A DNA stretch of 64,000 bases from an uncultured Porphyromonadaceae bacterium (GTDB lineage Bacteria > Bacteroidota > Bacteroidia > Bacteroidales > Muribaculaceae), in the NCBI GenBank assembly GCA_947643165.1, contig CANRVB010000010.1:1-64000 (forward strand). The letters are read 5' to 3'. Below are positions 47,900 through 55,136 of this stretch, piece after piece (position 1 is the first letter of the stretch; every line of letters starts with the position of its first letter). The notes beneath the pieces were generated by a model. That model ran no database searches and had not been told where the DNA came from. It saw only the letters and a list, made by a program, of their open reading frames with translations. Made by a program: the position numbers and the translations under genes.

Positions 47900-47935
47900 C
47901 CCCCCCCCTATTACTTAAAATTATCACTATCTTTA
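47900..47935 (+). promoter_or_regulatory. GLPGLI promoter with homopolymeric tract at -33
   Basis: C9 (47900-47908), 19 bases, then TATCTTTA (47928-47935), one mismatch from TAnnTTTG, 75 bases before the first GLPGLI start. The C run occupies the -33 position, as the G run does in the SusC promoter. Confidence 0.45.
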
Positions 47936-48010
47936 TGCGCGTATATCAACTATATAGATTCATCTGCTCAACGTTAGTACATTCCCTGCTCAACTTAAAT
48001 CATCTTACCC

Positions 48011-48901
48011 ATGAAGATCCGTATTTCGGTCGCCTTGACTCTGCTTCTTGCCATTCTGATATCTCCCGATCTTTTTGCCCAGCGTAAAGATTCCGATGCC
48101 AAGATCTCTCGTTTCAACTTTGTGGAGGCTTCACGAAAAAGAGACAAGCTGTCCGACGCGGATATACGCATCCGCTATGCCTTCAATCCCGAAGATATCA
48201 ACGACCGGTCCACATGGATTGACGAAGGCCAGCTCAAGATAGCGCCCGACATGACCGACTACAGCAGCTACTTTATCGAAGTCGACGAAGATAGTCTCAT
48301 GCATTGGTTTGATGTCCATGGCCGGAATGTGGCAGCTTACCCTCCGGTGCGTTGGCTTCAGGGCTATCGGAGTGATTACTGGATTGAATATCAATATTCC
48401 CAGATAACTACCAAAGATGGCATCCTCACCGAATGGGCTACAATGCCGCGCGAGCTTGATCAGGAAAATCTCTATTACACCGAGAGCCTGCCCCTGTTCA
48501 AATGGGATATCGGCACAGAGACCGCCACTGTGTGCGGCTATGAATGCATCAAGGCCACATGCCACTGGCGCGGCCGTGATTTCACCGCTTGGTTCACTCC
48601 CGACATCCCTGTTCAATACGGACCGTGGAAATTTGGTGGGCTTCCCGGTCTGATCATGAAGGTCTCCGACAACGAAAGCATATACTCATTTGAAGCCGTT
48701 GCTGTTGAAAACGGTAGCTTCCCCATCTTTGCGCCCCGTGGAAGCAAGTACAAGCTCTCCACTCGCGATAAGGTGTGGAAACTTCAGCGCGCCCTCAACG
48801 AGAATTATCTCAAGGCCACCGATTCTTCAGTCATGCAGTTCCGCACCGGGCGTGTCATTTCCTCACGCGAGCACCCCTACACTCAGCTCGAACTGGAGTA
48901 A
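48011..48901 (+). CDS. GLPGLI family protein, copy 1
   Basis: A 296-residue exported protein with a signal peptide ending near LFAQ (24). The family name motif appears as GGLPGLIMKVSD (about 210-221), preceded by CGYECIKATCHWRGRDFTAWFTPDIPVQYGPWKF, a typical GLPGLI core with a Cys pair. The family is known only from Bacteroidetes, usually beside TonB-dependent or outer-membrane barrel proteins; function unknown. Copy 2 at 48962 is almost identical in the middle but differs near both ends. It is likely the first gene of a three-gene operon with copy 2 and the barrel at 49870. Confidence 0.9.
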   Translation: MKIRISVALTLLLAILISPDLFAQRKDSDAKISRFNFVEASRKRDKLSDADIRIRYAFNPEDINDRSTWIDEGQLKIAPDMTDYSSYFIEVDEDSLMHWFDVHGRNVAAYPPVRWLQGYRSDYWIEYQYSQITTKDGILTEWATMPRELDQENLYYTESLPLFKWDIGTETATVCGYECIKATCHWRGRDFTAWFTPDIPVQYGPWKFGGLPGLIMKVSDNESIYSFEAVAVENGSFPIFAPRGSKYKLSTRDKVWKLQRALNENYLKATDSSVMQFRTGRVISSREHPYTQLELE

Positions 48902-48919
48902 CACCCTATGCAACATGCC

Positions 48920-48949
48920 ATGAAATTCCGGCACTGCCTGCTCACTTAA
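48920..48949 (+). pseudogene. Truncated start of the outer-membrane barrel gene
   Basis: ATG at 48920 opens a 9-codon frame (MKFRHCLLT, stop) that matches the beginning of the gene at 49870 (MILRHSLLI). The preceding bases AACATGCC also match. After CCTGCTCAC the sequence switches to a copy of the GLPGLI leader. This is a leftover of the duplication, not a gene. Confidence 0.8.
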
Positions 48950-48961
48950 ATCACCTTGCCC

Positions 48962-49852
48962 ATGAAGATCCATATTCCGGTCGCCTTGACCCTGCTTTTT
49001 GCCATTCTGATATCTCCCGATCTTTTTGCCCAACGTAAAGATTCCGATGCCAAGATCTCTTTTTTCAACTTCGTAGGCGCGACACGAAAAAGAGACAAGC
49101 TGTCCGACGCGGATATACGCATCCGCTACGCCTTCAATCCCGAAGATATCAACGACCGGTCCACTTGGATTGACGAAGGCCAGCTCAAGATAGCGCCCGA
49201 CATGACCGACTACAGCAGCTACTTTATCGAAGTCGACGAAGATAGTCTCATGCATTGGTTTGATGTCCATGGCCGGAATGTGGCAGCTTACCCTCCGGTG
49301 CGTTGGCTTCAGGGCTATCGGAGTGATTACTGGATTGAATATCAATATTCCCAGATAACTACCAAAGATGGCATCCTCACCGAATGGGCTACAATGCCGC
49401 GCGAGCTTGATCAGGAAAATCTCTATTACACCGAGAGCCTGCCCCTGTTCAAATGGGATATCGGCACAGAGACCGCCACTGTGTGCGGCTATGAATGCAT
49501 CAAGGCCACATGCCACTGGCGCGGCCGTGATTTCACCGCTTGGTTCACTCCCGACATCCCTGTTCAATACGGACCGTGGAAATTTGGTGGGCTTCCCGGT
49601 CTGATCATGAAGGTCTCCGACAACGAAAGCATATACTCATTTGAAGCCGTTGCTGTTGAAAACGGTAGCTTCCCCATCTTTGCGCCCCGTGGAAGCAAGT
49701 ACAAGCTCTCCACTCGCGATAAGGTGTGGAAACTTCAGCGCGCCCTCAACGAGAATTATTTCAAGACCGCCGATCATTCGGTCATACAGGTTCGCACCGG
49801 ACGTGTCATTTCCTCACGCGAGCACCCCTACACTCAGCTCGAACTGGAGTAA
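48962..49852 (+). CDS. GLPGLI family protein, copy 2
   Basis: A 296-residue paralogue of the preceding gene, starting at the equivalent ATG. The signal peptide ends near LFAQ. It differs from copy 1 at a few positions in residues 2-40 (such as HIPVALTLLF and FFNFVGATRK) and in a short stretch near 267-278 (FKTADHSVIQV). The stretch between is identical in protein, with 594 identical bases (49166-49759 against 48215-48808). The barrel gene starts 17 bases after the stop. Two near-equal copies suggest dosage or partner variation. Confidence 0.9.
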   Translation: MKIHIPVALTLLFAILISPDLFAQRKDSDAKISFFNFVGATRKRDKLSDADIRIRYAFNPEDINDRSTWIDEGQLKIAPDMTDYSSYFIEVDEDSLMHWFDVHGRNVAAYPPVRWLQGYRSDYWIEYQYSQITTKDGILTEWATMPRELDQENLYYTESLPLFKWDIGTETATVCGYECIKATCHWRGRDFTAWFTPDIPVQYGPWKFGGLPGLIMKVSDNESIYSFEAVAVENGSFPIFAPRGSKYKLSTRDKVWKLQRALNENYFKTADHSVIQVRTGRVISSREHPYTQLELE

Positions 49853-49869
49853 CCCTTATGTAACATGCC

Positions 49870-52500
49870 ATGATACTTCGACACAGCCTCCTCATCCTGT
49901 TGTTGCTGATCTGTACACCTGTACTCTGTGCACGGATCACGCTCAATGGCCGCGTGTCCGACAATTCCGGCCATCCGCTCGAAGCTATGATTACCGTTAT
50001 GGATGCCGGACGGATTGTCGCACATACTATGGCCGGCAAATCCGGAGAATATTCTCTTGAGTTCACCACAGAGTCCGACAGCGTTTCCCTCCGTGCTTCG
50101 ATGTTGGGCTACACGACTCTCCGGAAGAGCATAGCCGCGGTGTCCGCACGCATTGATCTCACCCTTAAGGGTGGAAATGCTTTGAAAGAGGTTGTCGTTG
50201 TCGCCGACAAGATTACCGGGCGCGGCGATACCATCAGCTACAATGTGGCGGCATTCCGCGACAGCTCTGACCGCGTTATCGGCGATGTGATCAAAAAGAT
50301 GCCGGGTATTGAGGTCAGCGAGTCCGGACGTATCAGTTTCAACGGCAAGGAGGTGAAAAACTTCTATGTCGAGGACATGGATCTACTGCAGGGACGCTAT
50401 GGAATTGCCACCAACAATGTCTCTGCAAGCGACGTGGCTGCTGTCCAGGTCTATCAGAACCATCAGCCCATCAGGGCGCTTAAAGATATAGCCCCCTCCG
50501 AAGACGTCACTATCAATCTCAAGCTTAAATCATCGGCCAAAGGCACATGGTCCCTCTCTGCTATGGCCGCCGGTGGATATAAGCCCGCTTTATGGGCAGC
50601 CGAGCTGACCGCTATGTATTTCGGACGGCAGATGCAGAACATATCGTCCTACAAGGGCAACAATAGCGGAATTGATGTCAATAGCGAACTCCGCTCATTC
50701 TCCGACGACAATATCCCGCTCTTCACCGACAATGCTCCTTTGACCGTCTCTTCCCCTCAATCTCCTGGCATCGCCCCTCGGCGCTACATCGACAACCTCT
50801 CCAATGCCGCCACTCTCAACCAGTTGATTAAGGTCGATACCTTCACCACCATCAATCTTAATATAGGCTATTATTACGACCGGTTGCGCAAAAGCGGCGA
50901 GTCGCTTTCACAGCAATACCAGCCCGCTTCCGGCGACTATCGTAGCATTTTTCAGGAGATAAAGTCAGCCGCCTACATCAACTCCCTTTCGGCTGCGGCC
51001 ACAATAACTGGAAATACCCCGGGCTCCTATATCAAGAATACCCTCGATGTCAAAGCCGGTTGGAACCGAGATATTGCTAACGCAGCCACTTCCGGCAGCT
51101 TCACGTCCGCCACATCTTCCGTCCACCAGCATCTCGACAATCCGGCGCTTCAGATCACCGACCGCCTGTCATTCATAAGCAATCAAGGAAAGCGTGCGTG
51201 GGAGTTTTATCTTACATCCGGTTGGAATCATCGTCCTCAGTCACTGGCCGTTGTCAGCGATACGCCCGGATCCGCTTCCGCCGGCAGTCTGGTCCAGAAC
51301 TATACAACCGATGCCCTGATGGCTCATCTCTACACCTCCGGGAGCTTCATGATCGATCAGGTCCGGGTTTATACCGGACTGTTTGCCAATTTCGATTCCG
51401 AAAATGTCTCATCCGAACTCGATGGTCTGCATATTCCCGACATCGATGACACACTCAACGATTTCTTCTTTGGCAAACTCGACATGGGCGTCCAGTCCAA
51501 ACTGTCCTATCTGCTGCGGCCGTTCTACGTTGAGCTTACACTCCCTCTCTCATACAATCGCCAGTGGCTCGACGACCGCATCGACCGTTCAAGGTCGCAG
51601 GGCTGGAACTATGCTCTCTTCATGCCCCATCTCCACCTTACCTATTCCATGGGGCGCAACTGGCTTGCCCTTGATTTCTATTATAACCGCATGCGCGACA
51701 ATTCTCGGCGCGCCGCCAGAGGAATTGTGATGACCGACTACCTCTCCTTCCGGAGATCGCAGATCGAGCGTACAATTGTCGATGAGACATTGTCCGCCGC
51801 CGCCACCTACCGCTTTTCCAATCCATTCCTCCAGCTTTTTGGAAATGCTTCCATCGTCTGGAACCAATTCAGACATAACAATATCACTGGCTACGACTAC
51901 GACGGCCTCTCCACTGTGAGCATTACCCTCCCTCTGCCCAACACATCCAACTCCTATTCCGCCTCCGTCAACGTCGACAAGGGACTCGGTTTCTGGAATT
52001 CAACCCTCAAGATGGGAGCGGCCGCATCCCTCTACACAGGCAGTTCCCTGATCGGTCAATCCCTCTTCAATTTCAATACCACATCTTTGAGCGGAAGCAT
52101 TCTTGCTAATGCCACACCCGCTCCATGGATCGGAGCAGCCATCGCCTTTGCCTGTGGACAGAGCCGCAGCCACACCCGTTCGATTGATACCCGTGCCCCG
52201 TGGATACGTTCATGGACTGGAAGGGCCGACATCAACTTCTACCCCTTGCAAAATCTGATAGTCAATCTCGCTGCCGAAAACAACTATACCAACCTCACCT
52301 CAGGCGACACCAACGTCTGGTTTGGTGATGCCAGGATCACCTACCGCCGTGGGCGGTTTGACTGGGATCTTGCGTTCAACAACATTTTCAACCGGAAAGC
52401 ATTCACAAAAGTCAGCTACACCGCCATGGATATTTACACCGGAACATACCGCCTGCGCCAGCGCAATGTGATGCTTACCCTCCGGATGAAAATCCTATGA
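49870..52500 (+). CDS. Outer-membrane beta-barrel protein, TonB-receptor-like, GLPGLI partner
   Basis: An 876-residue protein with a signal peptide (about 1-20). A carboxypeptidase-regulatory-like domain (22-105, ITLNGRVSDNSGHPLEAMI) is followed by a plug-like segment (about 110-225, VIGDVIKKMPGIEVSESGRISFNGKEVKNFYVEDMDLL in two parts) and a long barrel. It belongs to the outer-membrane barrel group that often accompanies GLPGLI proteins. No FecA-type signalling domain and no SusD partner. Cargo unknown; peptides or metals are possible but not shown. Confidence 0.88.
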   Translation: MILRHSLLILLLLICTPVLCARITLNGRVSDNSGHPLEAMITVMDAGRIVAHTMAGKSGEYSLEFTTESDSVSLRASMLGYTTLRKSIAAVSARIDLTLKGGNALKEVVVVADKITGRGDTISYNVAAFRDSSDRVIGDVIKKMPGIEVSESGRISFNGKEVKNFYVEDMDLLQGRYGIATNNVSASDVAAVQVYQNHQPIRALKDIAPSEDVTINLKLKSSAKGTWSLSAMAAGGYKPALWAAELTAMYFGRQMQNISSYKGNNSGIDVNSELRSFSDDNIPLFTDNAPLTVSSPQSPGIAPRRYIDNLSNAATLNQLIKVDTFTTINLNIGYYYDRLRKSGESLSQQYQPASGDYRSIFQEIKSAAYINSLSAAATITGNTPGSYIKNTLDVKAGWNRDIANAATSGSFTSATSSVHQHLDNPALQITDRLSFISNQGKRAWEFYLTSGWNHRPQSLAVVSDTPGSASAGSLVQNYTTDALMAHLYTSGSFMIDQVRVYTGLFANFDSENVSSELDGLHIPDIDDTLNDFFFGKLDMGVQSKLSYLLRPFYVELTLPLSYNRQWLDDRIDRSRSQGWNYALFMPHLHLTYSMGRNWLALDFYYNRMRDNSRRAARGIVMTDYLSFRRSQIERTIVDETLSAAATYRFSNPFLQLFGNASIVWNQFRHNNITGYDYDGLSTVSITLPLPNTSNSYSASVNVDKGLGFWNSTLKMGAAASLYTGSSLIGQSLFNFNTTSLSGSILANATPAPWIGAAIAFACGQSRSHTRSIDTRAPWIRSWTGRADINFYPLQNLIVNLAAENNYTNLTSGDTNVWFGDARITYRRGRFDWDLAFNNIFNRKAFTKVSYTAMDIYTGTYRLRQRNVMLTLRMKIL

Positions 52501-52663
52501 CCCACGCGGATCTATCACCCCGTCCCTGTACAATATATCCCGGTTTATACGTCACCGGCCCGTAGCCCCCTCGTTACGGGCATTCCAACTTGACTCACAC
52601 CGCCCGTAAAATTTCCCCCGATGTCAAAGAACTCTTCCCCACACACTCAAATTCATTTGGCTA
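52501..52663. other. Intergenic region before the second palindromic repeat locus
   Basis: The 411-base gap between the barrel gene and GH97 holds a short GCCCGTA/TACGGGC hairpin (52558-52581, no T run), the repeat at 52664-52776 and the GH97 promoter. Nothing else was recognised. Confidence 0.5.
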
Positions 52664-52776
52664 TTGCCGAGCGTAAGTAACTTGGTTGCAGACAAAGTTA
52701 CGATTAAGTCGAGCGCAAACGAAAATTTATTTTCAGTTTGCCGAGCGTGAGTAACTTGGTAGAATGCAAAGTTACG
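52664..52776. repeat. Palindromic repeat, second locus with 74-base period
   Basis: A partial right end (TTGCCGAGCGTAAGTAACTTGG, split as 52664-52685), one full unit (about 52692-52758) and the left end of a third (52766-52776). Equivalent bases are 74 apart. Unit edges read CAAAGTTACG on the left and GAGTAACTTGG on the right, an inverted pair. The core equals that at 47699-47834 apart from few changes. Confidence 0.82.
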
Positions 52777-52843
52777 CCCCCGCGGTCCCGTTTTTTTGCG
52801 AAATATCCCCTTTGGTGCAAAAAAAATTCACCCTCCCTCTTAT

Positions 52844-52874
52844 TTTGCACTCTCACAGTTTATTGCTATATTTG
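52844..52874 (+). promoter_or_regulatory. Promoter of the GH97 gene
   Basis: -33 TTTG (52844-52847), 19 bases, -7 TATATTTG (52867-52874), 37 bases before the start. Confidence 0.75.
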
Positions 52875-52911
52875 CCAACGATTATATTATACTACTTTTT
52901 TCATTTCATAT

Positions 52912-55047
52912 ATGAATCTCAATCTTAAATCAGCCATCCTCTTGGCCGCATCCGCAGCATTCCTCACAGCATGCTCCGGTGGATCACCCCGCCACACCAT
53001 CAAGTCGCCCGATGGCGAGATCGCAGTCACATTCGACATCGACTCAAAGGGACAGCCCACCTACTCCGTCACATTCCGTGGCGACACCGTCGTCCGCCCC
53101 TCAGCACTCGGTTTCATCCTCCGCGACCAGACCGACCCAGACTTCGCTACCGGTTTCTCCCTCGCTTCAAGCCCCGCTTCCGAGTCCGTCAACACTTCCT
53201 GGGTCCCCGTATGGGGTGAGAACGACACAATCGCCGACATCTACAACACCATAACATTCAACCTCGCCAAAACCGACGCCGCCGGAACCCCCCGCCTCCT
53301 CGACATCACATTCCGCGTCTACGACGACGGACTCGGATTCCGATACACATTCCCCGCCCAGGACGCCGACACAATCATCATCGCCGACGAACTCACACAG
53401 TTCGCTATGCCCGGCGACATGACCGCTTGGTGGATCCCCGGCGACTACGACACACAGGAGTACGAATACAACCGCTCACGCCTCAGCCAGATCCGCGACA
53501 TCAGCACCGGCGGCGAGAAAATGGGTAACGTCTCCCAAAGCGCATTCTCACCCACAGGCGTACAGACATCCCTCCAGCTCAAATCCGACAACGGAACATA
53601 CATCAACATTCACGAAGCCGCACTCGTCGACTTCCCCGCCATGCACCTCGACCTCAACGACACCACATTCACATTCCGGTCATGGCTCACACCCGACCGC
53701 AACGGCGACAAAGCCGTCGTCGCACTCCCGTTCTCCACACCCTGGCGTGCCCTCATGATCTCCGATAAAGCCACCGACATCCTCGCCTCAAACCTCATCT
53801 ACAACCTCAACGAACCCAACAGCCTCGACGACACATCCTGGATCAAGCCCGTCAAATACATGGGCGTATGGTGGGAAATGATCACAGGCAAAAGCTCATG
53901 GGCATACACCGATGCACATGACTTCGACCTCGCCACATTCGACTACTCCAAAGCACGTCCCAACGGCCGTCATGCCGCAAACACCCAAAACGTAAAGCGA
54001 TACATCGACTTCGCCGCCGAAAACGGATTCGACCAGCTCCTCATCGAAGGCTGGAACACCGGTTGGGAAGACTGGTTCGGCAAAGAAAAAGACTTCGTCT
54101 TCGACTTCATCACACCATACCCCGATTTCGACATCAAAGAACTCAACGAATATGCCCACTCGAAAGGCATAAAGCTCATGATGCACCACGAGACCTCAGC
54201 ATCCATCCCCAACTACGAACGCTGGATGGATCAGGCATACGACCTTATGAACCAATACGGCTACAACGCCGTCAAGAGCGGATACGTCGGAAACATCCTT
54301 CCCAAAGGCGAGAACCACTACAACCAGAACTCCGTCAACCACTATCTTAACGCCGTCAAAAAAGCCGCCGACAAGCACATAATGGTCAACGCACACGAAG
54401 CCGTACGCCCCACCGGCCTCGCCCGCACATACCCCAACCTCATCGGCAACGAATCCGCTATGGGAACCGAATACCAGAACATGACACCCGCCCACGTCAC
54501 GATCCTCCCGTTCACACGCCTCAAAGGCGGCCCCATGGACTTCACCCCCGGCATCTTCCGCACCGACCTCTCCACATTCGCACCCGGCAACACAACCAAA
54601 AAACGCGCCACCACAGCAAACCAGCTCGCACTCTACCTCACCATGTACTCACCCCTCCAGATGGCAGCCGACCTCCCCGAACACTATGCCGAGAAAATGG
54701 ACGCATTCCAGTTCATCAAAGACGTACCCGTCGACTGGAGCGAGAGCCGCTATCTTGACGCCGAGCCCGGCGAATACATCATTGTCGCACGCCGCGACAA
54801 AAACTCCGCCAACTGGTTTGCAGGAGGAGTCACCAACGGCGACGCACGCGACTACACCCTCAGCTTCTCCTTCCTCCCCGAAGGCAAGAAATACCAGGCC
54901 ACAGTCTATCGCGACAGCGACACCGCCGACTGCGACACCAACCCCGAGAGCTACGTCATCGAGACAATCGACGTCGACTCCAGCTCAACCCTGCCCATCC
55001 ACATGGCCCGTGGCGGAGGCTTCGCGATCTCCATCAAAGCCATCTGA
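52912..55047 (+). CDS. GH97 glycosidase, lipoprotein (SusB-like)
   Basis: A 711-residue glycosidase of the alpha-glucosidase/alpha-galactosidase family that includes SusB. Lipobox LTAC with Cys21 indicates membrane anchoring. The start MNLNLKS is used because it follows the promoter and gives the signal; the longer frame begins inside the repeat. The N-terminal beta-super-sandwich (about 28-300) is followed by the TIM barrel with YMGVWWEM, LIEGWNTGWEDWFG and HHETSASIPNYERW. Calcium-binding and catalytic acids fit the family, but inverting or retaining type was not decided. Codons are extremely C-ending, unlike the GH2 gene at 1069. Confidence 0.93.
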   Translation: MNLNLKSAILLAASAAFLTACSGGSPRHTIKSPDGEIAVTFDIDSKGQPTYSVTFRGDTVVRPSALGFILRDQTDPDFATGFSLASSPASESVNTSWVPVWGENDTIADIYNTITFNLAKTDAAGTPRLLDITFRVYDDGLGFRYTFPAQDADTIIIADELTQFAMPGDMTAWWIPGDYDTQEYEYNRSRLSQIRDISTGGEKMGNVSQSAFSPTGVQTSLQLKSDNGTYINIHEAALVDFPAMHLDLNDTTFTFRSWLTPDRNGDKAVVALPFSTPWRALMISDKATDILASNLIYNLNEPNSLDDTSWIKPVKYMGVWWEMITGKSSWAYTDAHDFDLATFDYSKARPNGRHAANTQNVKRYIDFAAENGFDQLLIEGWNTGWEDWFGKEKDFVFDFITPYPDFDIKELNEYAHSKGIKLMMHHETSASIPNYERWMDQAYDLMNQYGYNAVKSGYVGNILPKGENHYNQNSVNHYLNAVKKAADKHIMVNAHEAVRPTGLARTYPNLIGNESAMGTEYQNMTPAHVTILPFTRLKGGPMDFTPGIFRTDLSTFAPGNTTKKRATTANQLALYLTMYSPLQMAADLPEHYAEKMDAFQFIKDVPVDWSESRYLDAEPGEYIIVARRDKNSANWFAGGVTNGDARDYTLSFSFLPEGKKYQATVYRDSDTADCDTNPESYVIETIDVDSSSTLPIHMARGGGFAISIKAI

Positions 55048-55077
55048 ACCCTGTTCAACCACGCCAGACACCAAAAA

Positions 55078-55115
55078 GAAAACGCCGCGGCCCCGTGCCG
55101 CAGCGTTTTCTTTTT
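55078..55115. terminator. Terminator between GH97 and GH95
   Basis: Stem GAAAACGC/GCGTTTTC (55078-55085 with 55103-55110) extended by CGCGGC/GCCGC-like pairing, then T5 on plus. On the minus strand the A-rich left side gives a T run as well, so it can serve both convergent genes. Confidence 0.85.
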
Positions 55116-55136
55116 GTATAATATCCTGCCGTAGAG

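Larger units (their letters stand above)
47984..49901 (+). repeat. Tandem duplication, unit about 951 bases
   Basis: Copy 1 runs from about 47984 to 48944 and copy 2 from about 48936 to 49901. Corresponding positions are offset by 951 bases. Each copy contains a short leader, a whole GLPGLI gene and the start of the outer-membrane barrel gene. The barrel gene start in copy 1 is cut short at the junction. Confidence 0.9.

Noticed and set aside
48920..48949. Nine-codon ORF as a regulatory leader peptide
   Set aside because: It is fully explained as the truncated start of the barrel gene left by the duplication.
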